Part shown: one piece after another, positions 8,222 through 16,787 of the stretch | Position numbering within the stretch: position 1 is the stretch's first letter | How the letters are laid out: the number at the start of each line of letters is the position of its first letter | NCBI GenBank assembly: GCA_012839325.1 | Contig: DUNQ01000079.1 | Span: 1 to 49,644 of the forward strand | DNA length: 49,644 nt | Direction: 5' to 3' | From: Candidatus Cloacimonadota bacterium | GTDB taxonomy: Bacteria > Cloacimonadota > Cloacimonadia > Cloacimonadales > Cloacimonadaceae | The notes under the pieces: generated by a model | What the model saw: the letters and a program-made list of their open reading frames with translations, nothing else | Databases searched by the model: none | Told to the model about the DNA's origin: nothing | Position numbers and translations under genes: made by a program

Positions 8222-9415
8222 TTATTTAATAAGATTGAGTTCTTTGCCGACCTTGATGAATGCGGCAACGGTTTTGTCGAGATCTTCACGGCTGTGTGCT
8301 GCAGAGAGCTGCACGCGAATTCTCGCTTTGCCTTTAGGCACCACGGGATAGACGAAGCCAATCACGTAAACGCCTTCTTCAAGAAGCATATCCGCCATTT
8401 TCATAGCCAGAGGCTCGTCATAGAGCATGACCGGAACGATGGCTGTATTGCCTTCAACGATATCGAAGCCGGCTTCTTCCATCTTGGCGCGGAAATACTT
8501 GGCGTTTTCCCAAACTTTGTCTTTGAGTTCGGTGGTTGTGCTCAGCATTTCCAGAACCCTGAGGGTTGCACCGCAAATAGCGGGAGCGAGTGTATTTGAG
8601 AAGAGATAAGGACGACTGCGCTGACGCAGGATTTCGATGATCTCTTTACGCCCGCTGGTGCATCCGCCGCTGCCCCCGCCCAAGGCTTTGCCGAATGTGG
8701 TGGTGATGATATCCACTCTATCGGTCACGCCGAAATATTCGGGAGTTCCGCGTCCTTTGGGTCCGATATAACCGGTGGCATGGCTATCGTCCACCATCAC
8801 CAAAGCGTCGTATTTATCTGCCAAATCACAGATTTCATCGAGCTTTGCCATATCTCCATCCATGGAAAATACGCCGTCGGTAACGATGAGGCGATATTTC
8901 ATATCCTGAGAGTCTTTGAGCGCTGCTTCCAATTCACCCATATCGGAGTGTTTGTAGCGATAGCGTTTTGCCTTACAGAGACGCACGCCATCGATGATGG
9001 AAGCGTGGTTGAGTTGGTCTGAAATCAGCGCGCTATCTTCATCCAAGAAAGGCTCAAATGCGCCGGCATTTGCATCAAAGCAAGCGGCATAGAGTATGGT
9101 ATCTTCCATGCCCAAAAATTCGGACACTGCATCTTCCAATTGTTTGTGAAGCTGTTGAGTTCCGCAGATAAAACGAACGGATGAGAGCCCATAGCCCCAT
9201 CTGTCCATCACTTCTTGTGCAGCTTTTACTACTTCCGGATGGTTGCTAAGTCCCAGATAGTTATTGGCGCAAAAGTTAAGAGCTGTGATTCCGCCCTCTA
9301 CTTCGATCTCGCCGCCCTGAGGGGTGGTCAAGATGCGTTCGTGTTTGTACAAACCTTGTTCTTTGAGTTCTTTAACGAGCTCTTGCAGATCAGTTTTAAT
9401 CTTGTTGTAAGCCAT
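8222..9415 (-). CDS. kbl: Glycine C-acetyltransferase (2-amino-3-ketobutyrate CoA ligase)
   Basis: This PLP-dependent alpha-oxoamine synthase interconverts 2-amino-3-oxobutyrate plus CoA with glycine plus acetyl-CoA. It serves threonine degradation with threonine dehydrogenase, or glycine metabolism. The 397-residue protein starts directly in the Kbl-specific N-terminus. It has [13 protein letters not shown] near residue 50, [11 protein letters not shown] near 208 and the PLP lysine in [14 protein letters not shown] (Lys243). It is distinct from the second oxoamine synthase at 30719. No threonine dehydrogenase gene lies next to it here. It heads the kbl-rsmI-phosphatase operon and has a GGGAG ribosome-binding site. 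Confidence 0.94.
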   Translation of the reverse strand: MAYNKIKTDLQELVKELKEQGLYKHERILTTPQGGEIEVEGGITALNFCANNYLGLSNHPEVVKAAQEVMDRWGYGLSSVRFICGTQQLHKQLEDAVSEFLGMEDTILYAACFDANAGAFEPFLDEDSALISDQLNHASIIDGVRLCKAKRYRYKHSDMGELEAALKDSQDMKYRLIVTDGVFSMDGDMAKLDEICDLADKYDALVMVDDSHATGYIGPKGRGTPEYFGVTDRVDIITTTFGKALGGGSGGCTSGRKEIIEILRQRSRPYLFSNTLAPAICGATLRVLEMLSTTTELKDKVWENAKYFRAKMEEAGFDIVEGNTAIVPVMLYDEPLAMKMADMLLEEGVYVIGFVYPVVPKGKARIRVQLSAAHSREDLDKTVAAFIKVGKELNLIK

Positions 9416-9738
9416 TGTTTCTCCCTATTGTTTGGATTTTTTCATTAATGGCATCTTTTCATAAGCTACATTTAAGTCAACAAAAAAAGCAGAAAAGATG
9501 GCAAAGAGCCCCGACAAGCGCAAAACATGGCGCCATCAGCCACAAAATAAGCAAAACCCACCATCAAAGACGACATTTCACAGCCCTAAACGAACTATCA
9601 CAAACATTGCAAAGCCATTATTTCAAGAGCCTTATGCCACAAATAAGAAACTTCTTGACGATTTCATGCAGGTAATAAATCATAGCTCTGTATCAACTGT
9701 AGAACCCTAACCAAAAACAAAAATTATTGAGGTGAAAA
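9416..9738. other. Divergent intergenic region between kbl and a secreted-protein gene
   Basis: This 323-bp AT-rich gap separates divergently transcribed genes and should hold promoters for both. I found no pair of boxes with convincing sequence and spacing. Short open frames on the plus strand (for example 9498-9710) have no family-like sequence or good ribosome-binding site and are not called. Confidence 0.5.
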
Positions 9739-11037
9739 ATGAAAAGACACTACGCAGTAATACTCTTGGCACTGCTTCCCCTTCTTATGTTTGCAAAGCT
9801 GCCCGATGCAGGCATGAGCTTGTTCCCCGGCGGAAACAGCAGCATTTCGCGCAACCCGGCATACCCTCTCTTAAATATCATCGGACGCTTTTACGAAGCT
9901 GAGCACTGGAAGGATATAGATAAATATGACTATATCTATCACGAAGAAGGCTCTTTTCACGTTAATAAAGTGATAGAACAAGAAATGGATTACGGCATAT
10001 TTGATTGGGTTGCTCATACCATACACGAGATCAGCTACAATGATGATATGAAGGTAGTTGAGATTCTTACCGGAACGCCCGATGGCGAAGGCATAAACCC
10101 CGTATCTCGCTTCGAGGTCGGTTATACGGACGACGGCAATCTTGACTTTGCCAATCTCTATCGACGCGATGATACCGGCGATTTAGTCCCCGCAATGTTC
10201 TTTGATTTCGTGCTCGAGCAAGACGGCTTTTGCGGAACCTATGCAACTATGTTTATGAACGGAACCACCATCTATGCTAAGATAGAGATCGGTCTTGACG
10301 ATCAAGGCAGAATGATAAGTGAGACCACCTCCGTATCCATAGACCAAGAAAACTGGCAGATACAAGAGAAAACAGAGCATACCTTTCATGCCGACGACAG
10401 CACAACATTTCAAGATATGATGGACTATTTCAACAGCAAATGGGCGCTGAATTACATAATAGGTTTTGCCGAGATGCCCGGAATGCGCAGCGGAAGAATG
10501 GACTATAATTATGATGACGGTGAATGGTTGCCGAAAAAGAAGTATGAATATTCCCATCAAGACGGCAAAAAGATTGATGAAATAGAATCCAGCTATGAAG
10601 ACGGCGACTGGCAAGTGCAGAGAAAAAAACTATTTAGCTACAACGATTACGGCGATCTCGCCACCGAAATAAACCAACTGCCAAACGACGCCGGCGGCTT
10701 TGATGACAACTATAAATACGACTATACTTACGACACAGAAACCTCCACAGAGGATAATGTGCAAACTCCCGCATCAGACATCGCCATAAACGCCTGGCCT
10801 ACACCTTTTAAAGATAAGATCAACCTCCGCATAGACAGCAAAGAGCCCTCCACGCTCAGCCTCGAGATCTATAACCTAAAAGGACAGCTGGTAAATAAGC
10901 TCCAAACCCAAGGCAAAGGTGAAACCACCTGGAACGGAAAAGACATGCAAGGCAGAGACCTCCCAGCAGGAATATACCTCTTGAAAGCCTCTTCAGACAA
11001 AGCTTTTGCCACCCAGAAAATGATCAAACTAAAGTAA
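9739..11037 (+). CDS. Secreted protein with C-terminal FlgD-like sorting domain
   Basis: The 432-residue protein begins with a signal peptide (MKRHYAVILLALLPLLMFA) and is therefore exported. The middle (about residues 90-330) is rich in Tyr, Asp and Gly and carries loose repeats of the type YDDGEWLPKKKYEYSHQDGK / YEDGDWQVQRKKLFSYNDYG, suggesting a repetitive beta-structure. The last ~80 residues form a FlgD-like immunoglobulin domain: AINAWPTPFKDKINLRI, LEIYNLKGQLV, WNGKDMQGRDLPAGIYLL and a basic final ATQKMIKLK. In Bacteroidetes and Cloacimonadota-type bacteria such tails direct secretion or surface attachment, often by type IX systems. The function of the passenger is unknown. AGGTG precedes the ATG and a strong terminator follows. 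Confidence 0.8.
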   Translation: MKRHYAVILLALLPLLMFAKLPDAGMSLFPGGNSSISRNPAYPLLNIIGRFYEAEHWKDIDKYDYIYHEEGSFHVNKVIEQEMDYGIFDWVAHTIHEISYNDDMKVVEILTGTPDGEGINPVSRFEVGYTDDGNLDFANLYRRDDTGDLVPAMFFDFVLEQDGFCGTYATMFMNGTTIYAKIEIGLDDQGRMISETTSVSIDQENWQIQEKTEHTFHADDSTTFQDMMDYFNSKWALNYIIGFAEMPGMRSGRMDYNYDDGEWLPKKKYEYSHQDGKKIDEIESSYEDGDWQVQRKKLFSYNDYGDLATEINQLPNDAGGFDDNYKYDYTYDTETSTEDNVQTPASDIAINAWPTPFKDKINLRIDSKEPSTLSLEIYNLKGQLVNKLQTQGKGETTWNGKDMQGRDLPAGIYLLKASSDKAFATQKMIKLK

Positions 11038-11063
11038 GACATCAACGATAAACACAGAATTAC

Positions 11064-11099
11064 AGCCCGATTGAGCACGCTTAGTCGGGCTTTTTCTTA
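11064..11099 (+). terminator. Rho-independent terminator after the FlgD-tailed secreted protein
   Basis: AGCCCGA (11064-11070) pairs with TCGGGCT (11085-11091) around a 14-nt loop, followed by TTTTCTTAT. It starts 27 nt after the stop codon at 11037, so the gene is probably monocistronic. Confidence 0.85.
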
Positions 11100-11202
11100 T
11101 CCCACACATAAATAGCACAGCCAATACACAAGATATAAGATGCAAAAAGCCCCGAAAGCTTTATACTATCTAATAAAACATAAATATATTATTGAGGAAT
11201 TA

Positions 11203-13359
11203 ATGAAAAGACTCGCAATTTTTCTAAGCCTAATCATCGCCTTGCCCCTCTTCGCTTTCCACAGCGATCCCTTCCCCATGGGGGTATATTCCTACCTGCA
11301 AAACAGCAAGTCATATTACGTTAAAAACAAACATGCCATCATCGCCGCAATGAAGGACTTGGGCTATAACATAAACGTTATAGAAATCCATAATAGTGAT
11401 CCCAATCCATCCGAATTGCTCACGCTCTTGGACGAAGCCGGCATAGACGCCATTCTCACCGATAAGTGTTGGAGAAACGATCCCAAAGACTCTCGCCACT
11501 ACGGTCTCGTCGCGCTTTCCACCAGCAATTACCACAGGTTTGAAGCAGAATTCACCTCAGAGAAAGCAGTCAAACCCGGCGACAATACCGATCACAAGTT
11601 TTGGTATGGCAATAGCGATACCATCCCGCGTACAGGCCGCGTGGTCAAAGACGAAAAAGCCAGCTACAGCCATGCTTGGCATCTAAATAAAAACAATGAC
11701 CGCGCCGGCTGGGCTTACACAGACATCAATTACCGCTGGAAAGACCAACGCAACCTCACGATAAAACCATACTTCGAGCTACGTTTCCACAATCGCCATT
11801 TAGACGCCAAGACAGATACAGACTCGCTTTACATCACCTATAGGCTCAAACTGGAAAACATAGATCCCCGCCTGAAAGAGAGCGATAGATTACTCTCAAT
11901 CGAGATCTACGGACACGAGGGCAGAGACCACTTCGGCAAGAAGATGACAACCGTGAAAGAAGGGCTGAGCCAACAGAAAGACCGCCGCCATTTCACACTC
12001 GCCGATTACAAAGCTTTAGGCAGTCCCGAGGGATATTTTGACCTCGAATATGCCATCAGCTACAACGACTTAAGAGAAGCCGGAATCATGAGCGACGATC
12101 TCGACGACAATCCCGATACTTCGCCGCATTGGTGGTGGTTTGCCCTGCGCCACTTCGCCCCGGGACTCTATTGGCACGGAAATAGCGATCTCACATTAGA
12201 CTACATTGATTTTGAAGATCAAATCCATCGCGATCTACGCCTAAATCCAAGAGAATTTAAAGAGAATATCAACGACCGCATCCGAGAGCTTATCGACATC
12301 CCCGGTGGGCACATCGTGCGCTATATCTACACTATGGACGAACCCCAGCAAGGCAATCTTTCGGCACTAAACATGCTCCGCGAATATGTGGACGAAAGCC
12401 TTCCCCCGCTGGCAACCGCCACTTACGACATCCACTCTCGCAAATTTAGGATGGCAAAAGATCAATATTGGTACTACCCCCAGATGGTGCGCGATATCTG
12501 CCAACCGCCCGTGATGATGCCCGATGCCTACCCGATCGTTCCCGCAACGCGCTATAACCCCAGGGACGGCAGAAACTTCCTGCAAAACATGCTTGATGAA
12601 AGACTGCTCACTCCTTACAAAAACGCCAAAGAATATGTCCTCGAAAGCCCTCAGCGTGAATTCATCCCCATCCCGCAGAGCTTTGGAGATTGGAACGGCA
12701 GACAGTGGTCAAGCTGGATGCTACCGCCTCTCGCCACTCAAAAAGCGCTGCTCTTCCTCCCCCTCTGTTATGCGCCGGACGGACTGGTCTATTATCAACT
12801 TCTGGGCACCGGTGATGGAGATCGCGGCGGCTCGGTCGCACCCATCTATATGGAGGGAGACGGCATTGCCAAGTTCGACAAAATGTATGACCTGCTCAAA
12901 GAGCACAATCCGCGCATTTTGAAGACAGGCGAGATGCTTTTGGACTGGCACTGGCTGGGCGCCACGAACTACAATGTGGGCAAGAACAAGGATCTACCTG
13001 CACCGATCAAATATCTCAGACTCAAAAACGACAGAAAAGGCGATTACGCCGGTTATATCCAAGCAGGATATTATGAGAACGATGAGGGCGAAAAGCTGAT
13101 GGTATTGGTAAATAGGCGCACGGATAAATACCTGCCTTCCAAAGCGCATCCCACGCCTGCCACACTGCCCATGGCACAATATGACGAACACTATTGGGAA
13201 TACCCCGCACAGAGGCTGTATTTCACCTTCTATGTGAATGCAAATAACCCGCGCCTGATGAACATGGAAAGCGGTGAAATCTATGAGCCTCACAAAAGAA
13301 AGCTGGAGCTGGACATCCCTGCCGGCGAGATGCTTGTGCTCAAGTTCATGCAAGATTGA
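11203..13359 (+). CDS. Large secreted protein, possibly a glycosidase-like TIM-barrel
   Basis: The 718-residue product has a signal peptide starting MKRLAIFLSLIIALPLFAF. The open frame extends 21 codons upstream to 11140, but the ATG at 11203 is preferred because GAGG lies 7 nt before it and it places the signal peptide at the N-terminus. An opening sequence (PFPMGVYSYLQ, GYNINVIEIHNSDP, LLDEAGIDAILTD) reads like the first strands of a TIM-barrel in beta-galactosidase-type hydrolases. A later IVRYIYTMDEPQQGN contains a candidate acidic catalytic residue at a strand end, and PDAYPIVP resembles another barrel strand. A beta-rich insert with many WHLNKNNDRAGWAYTD-like segments lies around residues 140-270. 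No confident family match; polysaccharide or glycan processing is inference. It has its own terminator. Confidence 0.65.
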   Translation: MKRLAIFLSLIIALPLFAFHSDPFPMGVYSYLQNSKSYYVKNKHAIIAAMKDLGYNINVIEIHNSDPNPSELLTLLDEAGIDAILTDKCWRNDPKDSRHYGLVALSTSNYHRFEAEFTSEKAVKPGDNTDHKFWYGNSDTIPRTGRVVKDEKASYSHAWHLNKNNDRAGWAYTDINYRWKDQRNLTIKPYFELRFHNRHLDAKTDTDSLYITYRLKLENIDPRLKESDRLLSIEIYGHEGRDHFGKKMTTVKEGLSQQKDRRHFTLADYKALGSPEGYFDLEYAISYNDLREAGIMSDDLDDNPDTSPHWWWFALRHFAPGLYWHGNSDLTLDYIDFEDQIHRDLRLNPREFKENINDRIRELIDIPGGHIVRYIYTMDEPQQGNLSALNMLREYVDESLPPLATATYDIHSRKFRMAKDQYWYYPQMVRDICQPPVMMPDAYPIVPATRYNPRDGRNFLQNMLDERLLTPYKNAKEYVLESPQREFIPIPQSFGDWNGRQWSSWMLPPLATQKALLFLPLCYAPDGLVYYQLLGTGDGDRGGSVAPIYMEGDGIAKFDKMYDLLKEHNPRILKTGEMLLDWHWLGATNYNVGKNKDLPAPIKYLRLKNDRKGDYAGYIQAGYYENDEGEKLMVLVNRRTDKYLPSKAHPTPATLPMAQYDEHYWEYPAQRLYFTFYVNANNPRLMNMESGEIYEPHKRKLELDIPAGEMLVLKFMQD

Positions 13360-13378
13360 TAGATACCCCTCAATTAAG

Positions 13379-13417
13379 GCGGGCTTCGGAGATCAGATCC
13401 GGAGCCCGCTTTTTATC
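13379..13417 (+). terminator. Terminator hairpin, left bracket of the R-M cassette
   Basis: GCGGGCTTCGGA (13379-13390) pairs with TCCGGAGCCCGC (13398-13409), with one T opposite A in the stem, followed by TTTTTATC. It ends the 718-residue secreted-protein gene. The sequence is nearly identical, in the same orientation, to the hairpin at 16018-16052 beyond the restriction-modification genes. Confidence 0.88.
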
Positions 13418-13929
13418 TGTGCAGAAAGCAGCTACAGCTTCGCCCCGTGGCTTCCACAATCACTTTTTAGCCTTATTTTTTCACAATTTTTACACAACTA
13501 TACACTTATAAAAGAACTATAGAGAATGTGCCGATCAGACCATCGATTATTGAACCAAGAAACTCAGCTTCAACTGATCAGGAAGAAAGCCGATGCATCT
13601 TCAATCTTCAATTTTCTTTTTGGCGAGCGACACCCTCTACTTTTATATAGGAGCCCAAAAGTGAAAATTGTGGCCAAAAACGCGATTTATTTTTCATCTT
13701 GAAAATAGTCAGTTTTCTGAACGACGCTTAAAGCCCGAAGCATCCATAGGTTCCGAAGATGAGAAAAAGTCGAAGATTTTTCATAGTCAGAAAATGTTAT
13801 GTAAACTTGTGAGGATATTCTTGTAATCTTTTTGCTGAAATCAGGTTTTTTGGGGAATTTTACCGACGGATCTTAGTGAACAGCCCATTTCTTAATAAAA
13901 CAGGCTACAACTCTTTCAAAATCAAGATA
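13418..13929. other. Intergenic region left of the R-M genes
   Basis: About 510 bp without a gene, between a plus-strand gene's terminator and the minus-strand endonuclease gene, which converge here. It therefore needs no promoter for either. From 13637 to 13809 it carries copy B of the dispersed bipartite element. The rest shows nothing recognisable. Confidence 0.6.
13637..13809. repeat. Dispersed bipartite element, copy B
   Basis: Second copy of the element at 6587-6726. The 5' block 13637-13660 is identical. TTGTGGCCAAAAA (13668-13680) and TATTTTTC (13688-13695) keep the same offsets, TAAAGCC recurs at 13729-13735, and the 3' block AAAATGTTATGTAAACTTG is at 13791-13809. The middle is about 33 nt longer than in copy A. 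It lies between two convergent genes, so it is unlikely to be simply a promoter for a flanking gene. Confidence 0.75.
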
Positions 13930-14943
13930 TTAGAGATGAAACAGCTTATCAAACCCTGCTGTATTTACAAAATAGTTAGATTTATTCTTTGATAATGCTT
14001 CTCTTACTTTACGAAGATGTACTTGCGGTTTTGTTTCTCTCCTTTCTGGATTTTTTACTCTCTCTGATTCTTTATTTATTAGTGTTTTAAAATAATAGCC
14101 GTCCAAATATGAAACATAATGTAGGCTGGAATTAGTAGGTTTTTGAAAGATAAACTCAATAAGCTCATCCATCTGCTGAGCTTGCCCGCCGCCACCTTCT
14201 TTAAGATGTTTGTGTTCTACGATATATAGAGACTTATTTTTTTTGATTACAAAGTCCGGTGCCTTATTTCTCCTGCCATACCAAAATTCACTTTTTTCTT
14301 TGATATGCTCTAAAAAAGCTGGATAAAACGTATCTTTTGATGAGCGAATGATCTTGAAAACATTGTCTTTTCCCAGAAACTCAACACAGGCTTCTTTCGC
14401 AGACATACCCTCGGCATCAAAATGCTCATATCTCTTGTCTATAAGGCGTTGTTTAACTTTATCTATAGCATAATTGCTGTTTCGTTTATGTGCATAAGAA
14501 TCGCAAATGACTTGCAATATAACTGGGCTTGTGCCATGGTTACAATAAGCATTATAACGTTTATCTATATATATTTCAAGAGCTTGTTTTACAAATTCTT
14601 TCTTCTCGGAACCACTCATTTTTTTATATATAGAAAAAGTCCCGCCGACAGCACTCCAAAAGCTTGGAAATTCAGCATAGTTTATATTTGTATGCTTAAG
14701 TTTTTCTATTATTTTCTTTAAGTTTTTTCTTTTCGACTCCTCGTCATTGTCATCCATTGCAACTTTGTAGCAAACAATAAATTCATTAAGACGTTTATAA
14801 GCCTCCATCAAGTCGTTCTCTTCAGCTTTGCTTTCGGTGATTATAAAGGGATTCATCTCTCCGAAATGAGGGTCTGCGAGCAACTCATGTTCCTTTAAGC
14901 AATAAGCCAAAAGCTTGGCATTATTCTTCTTTTTCTTAGCCAT
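13930..14943 (-). CDS. Type II restriction endonuclease (PD-(D/E)XK fold)
   Basis: The 337-residue, lysine-rich protein directly follows a DNA methyltransferase gene with 3 nt between stop and start. It contains a PD-(D/E)XK nuclease core: APDFVIKKNKSLYIVEHKHL, with Asp230 at the end of the first strand and the Glu243-x-Lys245 pair on the next, followed by a glycine-rich turn and QAQQMDELI. These residues bind Mg2+ and cleave DNA in the family. The N-terminal 200 residues are helical and presumably make DNA contacts. Specificity cannot be read. The coding DNA is visibly more AT-rich than the flanking housekeeping genes, which suggests horizontal acquisition. Confidence 0.75.
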   Translation of the reverse strand: MAKKKKNNAKLLAYCLKEHELLADPHFGEMNPFIITESKAEENDLMEAYKRLNEFIVCYKVAMDDNDEESKRKNLKKIIEKLKHTNINYAEFPSFWSAVGGTFSIYKKMSGSEKKEFVKQALEIYIDKRYNAYCNHGTSPVILQVICDSYAHKRNSNYAIDKVKQRLIDKRYEHFDAEGMSAKEACVEFLGKDNVFKIIRSSKDTFYPAFLEHIKEKSEFWYGRRNKAPDFVIKKNKSLYIVEHKHLKEGGGGQAQQMDELIEFIFQKPTNSSLHYVSYLDGYYFKTLINKESERVKNPERRETKPQVHLRKVREALSKNKSNYFVNTAGFDKLFHL

Positions 14944-14946
14944 CTG

Positions 14947-15951
14947 TTAAAATCCTCCCACACCATCACCATTAACTTTTTGTATCGCCATCTCCAAAAT
15001 TGCCCTTGCACTCTTATAGTCCAATCTCCTACGTCTAATGCCATTTTTCTGGTTCCCTTTGAAAGGAGAAAGCAAAAGGTCGCTCGTTTCAGTGCGATAT
15101 TGATTCAGCAACTTATTTGAAGCAGACACTATCTCATCTACATAAGGAACAAGATCCTCTTCTATGCTGATGCGCGTAATGAGCCTCGAGCTATGGCTGA
15201 TCAAAGAACTATCATAGTCCAACTGGTCATCACGCATAAAGCTTATCGGATTTTGAGCATTTGCCGAGTCCACACCACGCAGCGCAATCTGACCATCGGC
15301 TTGGTTGAAAGTTATACTTGTATTGAATCTTGGCTGCAACCTCTTTTTCTCCAAATCATCAAGCGTGCAAATGTACTCTTCATTTTTATAAACTTTAATA
15401 TCTTCATAATTCTTGGCTGTCTTGTCAAAACATGCCACGCAAACAGGATTTTCGGTATCGCCAAAAGGATTTTCTTCTAAAACCGTGATTTGACTGAGAC
15501 GATTCAGGTATTCAAGACCGCTGTTCAAAAAAGTTTCCGGCAGGATTGCAACGAGATAATCTGCACTATGCAAGCAATTATATATGGCTAATTGATATAT
15601 ATCAACGAATCCGCTGTGCTTGAAATAATACTCTACTTCATGATAAATGTTCTTGCGTTTTGCGCTATATTTTGCCAAATATGGAGGATTTGTGATGATG
15701 ATTGCATTGGATATGCGAGGGATTGCCTGCAAGCTGTCATTGATTTCCCAATCTAACTTGGCGTCAATGTCCATGCCTCTTATTTCGCTAATATTTCCGA
15801 TCCCAAGCAAAGCACGCAATAAATCTCCATTACCCGCAAAAGGATCGTAAGCAATGCTACAATTGCTTTTTTCAATAAACTTTACAACCTGGGGTTTAAG
15901 CCATAAATCCTTGATTGTAAAGTATTGTCCTAACACTTTCTTGGCAGTCAT
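14947..15951 (-). CDS. N6-adenine (or amino-) DNA methyltransferase of a type II R-M system
   Basis: This enzyme methylates an exocyclic amino group in the recognition site and protects host DNA from the neighbouring nuclease. SAM-binding motif I is DPFAGNGDLL (from residue 36) and the catalytic motif IV is NPPY (residues 88-91), in the order typical of gamma-type N6-adenine methyltransferases. The frame opens at 15957, but the GAGGAGG ribosome-binding site abuts that ATG. The ATG at 15951 lies 7 nt from it and is the better start (334 residues). The methyltransferase precedes the nuclease, which would let protection build up first. Confidence 0.85.
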   Translation of the reverse strand: MTAKKVLGQYFTIKDLWLKPQVVKFIEKSNCSIAYDPFAGNGDLLRALLGIGNISEIRGMDIDAKLDWEINDSLQAIPRISNAIIITNPPYLAKYSAKRKNIYHEVEYYFKHSGFVDIYQLAIYNCLHSADYLVAILPETFLNSGLEYLNRLSQITVLEENPFGDTENPVCVACFDKTAKNYEDIKVYKNEEYICTLDDLEKKRLQPRFNTSITFNQADGQIALRGVDSANAQNPISFMRDDQLDYDSSLISHSSRLITRISIEEDLVPYVDEIVSASNKLLNQYRTETSDLLLSPFKGNQKNGIRRRRLDYKSARAILEMAIQKVNGDGVGGF

Positions 15952-16011
15952 CTTCATACCTCCTCACGTACAAACTCCAGTAAAATATAAATTGAAAAAA
16001 TGTCAACTCAT

Positions 16012-16055
16012 AAAAAAGCGGGCTGCGGAAGCTATATCCGGAGCCCGTTTTTATC
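16012..16055 (-). terminator. Terminator hairpin downstream of ssrA, right bracket of the R-M cassette
   Basis: GCGGGCTgCGGA (16018-16029) pairs with TCCGGAGCCCG (16037-16047). On the minus strand it is followed by CTTTTTT and on the plus strand by TTTTTATC, so it can stop transcription both ways. On the minus strand it lies about 60 nt after the tmRNA 3' end and before the methyltransferase gene. It closely matches the hairpin at 13379-13409. Confidence 0.8.
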
Positions 16056-16111
16056 TTAATATTTTAGGGGTGTATCACACTTTTTATGCAAGCGTCGTAC
16101 ATTTAAAATAG

Positions 16112-16467
16112 TGGTGGAGGTGGCGGGGATCGAACCCGCGTCCAAAGAACAGAGCCATAATAAATCTACATGCTTAGTTGTCTTTGATCTTAGCTTTTGT
16201 GGTGAAAGACAATCAGACCCACAAAAACCCAGTCGATGATCTTAGCGCAGAAATATCAACAATCAGTCTGCGAGCAGCCATACTGTTATGACGCCCGACA
16301 TCTTTCCCGATGGCACGAAAAGAGCGGCCGTAGCTGCTATTTTAAGCAGCTAAGAGCAAATTATCGTTTGCAGTTATTGTGTTTTTTGCTACTTCTTGAC
16401 GGAGCAGATAGCGTCTCCGGCATGCATTACTACCACACTGGTTCCCTGTCGAAACCACTTCACCCCC
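16112..16467 (-). ncRNA. ssrA: tmRNA (transfer-messenger RNA)
   Basis: The tmRNA rescues stalled ribosomes with SmpB and tags the nascent peptide for proteolysis. On the minus strand the 5' end GGGGGTG (16461-16467) pairs with CACCTCC before ACCA at the 3' end. The T-arm GCGGGTTCGATCCCCGC and the 5' segment GGTTTCGACAGGGAACC are diagnostic. The resume codon GCA is at 16387-16389. The tag frame to TAA at 16342-16344 reads AKNTITANDNLLLAA. Total length is 356 nt. CCA is encoded. A terminator lies about 60 nt downstream. Confidence 0.96.
16342..16389 (-). other. tmRNA tag-peptide reading frame
   Basis: Fifteen codons (GCA resume codon to GCT) followed by TAA encode AKNTITANDNLLLAA. The hydrophobic LLLAA end is the expected ClpXP-type degradation signal. 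The frame was read directly from the minus strand. Confidence 0.85.
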
Positions 16468-16510
16468 TATATACTGGTTAAAAGATCTATTTATTCGTTT
16501 AGTATAAGAC

Positions 16511-16538
16511 AATCTATTCCGCGTAAGATTAATGTCAA
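16511..16538 (-). promoter_or_regulatory. Candidate ssrA promoter
   Basis: On the minus strand TTGACA (16533-16538) and TAGATT (16511-16516) are separated by 16 nt, about 43 nt upstream of the mature tmRNA 5' end. This would give a short 5' leader to be removed by RNase P. Confidence 0.45.
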
Positions 16539-16564
16539 GTTAAAGTTTTGAGATCTGGCGATTT

Positions 16565-16787
16565 ACTGACGCGATCGGTGCGGTGTCATTTTGTCGCCGC
16601 GAGCTCAACTGACGCGGCCGGTGTGGGAACGCCCTCGTTGCCACGAGCGTCAGTATTCCGCTTTTGGCGGTTAAAGTCTTGTTGCCCAGGAACCCGCTAA
16701 AAATCATGCGCAGCACATCCAGTCAAACGCGAGCACAGCGAGCCTATACGTGCAAATCCGTTTCATCCGTTCAATCCGCGTTCTATT
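16565..16787 (+). repeat. ~223-bp direct repeat, copy 1 (right of ssrA, downstream of mgtE)
   Basis: This block matches 18361-18587 over nearly its whole length, with scattered substitutions and small gaps. Both start with a tandem pair of ACTGACGCG units spaced 43-44 nt. Both contain an intact 43-nt palindrome and share segments such as TCAAACGCGAGC, GTGCAAATC and AATCCG repeats, ending in GTTCTATT. The two copies are in direct orientation and enclose the mgtE gene. The DNA is non-coding. Confidence 0.8.
16610..16652. repeat. 43-nt palindromic repeat, copy 1
   Basis: TGACGC (16610-16615) and GCGTCA (16647-16652) form the outer arms. Inside, GGAACG CCCT CGTT forms a second stem. Three further copies of identical length are at 18407, 22813 and 22879. 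The structure is that of a REP-like extragenic palindrome. Confidence 0.8.

Noticed and set aside
7811-8599. 262-codon plus-strand frame opposite rsmI and kbl
   Set aside because: It is entirely antisense to two well-supported genes, has no family-like sequence and no ribosome-binding site.
9498-9710. 70-codon plus-strand frame in the kbl/secreted-protein gap
   Set aside because: Composition is Lys/Thr/Pro-rich like translated AT-rich spacer, with no convincing ribosome-binding site or recognisable motif.
16236-16481. 81-codon plus-strand frame
   Set aside because: It is antisense to the tmRNA gene, which explains the conservation of that region.
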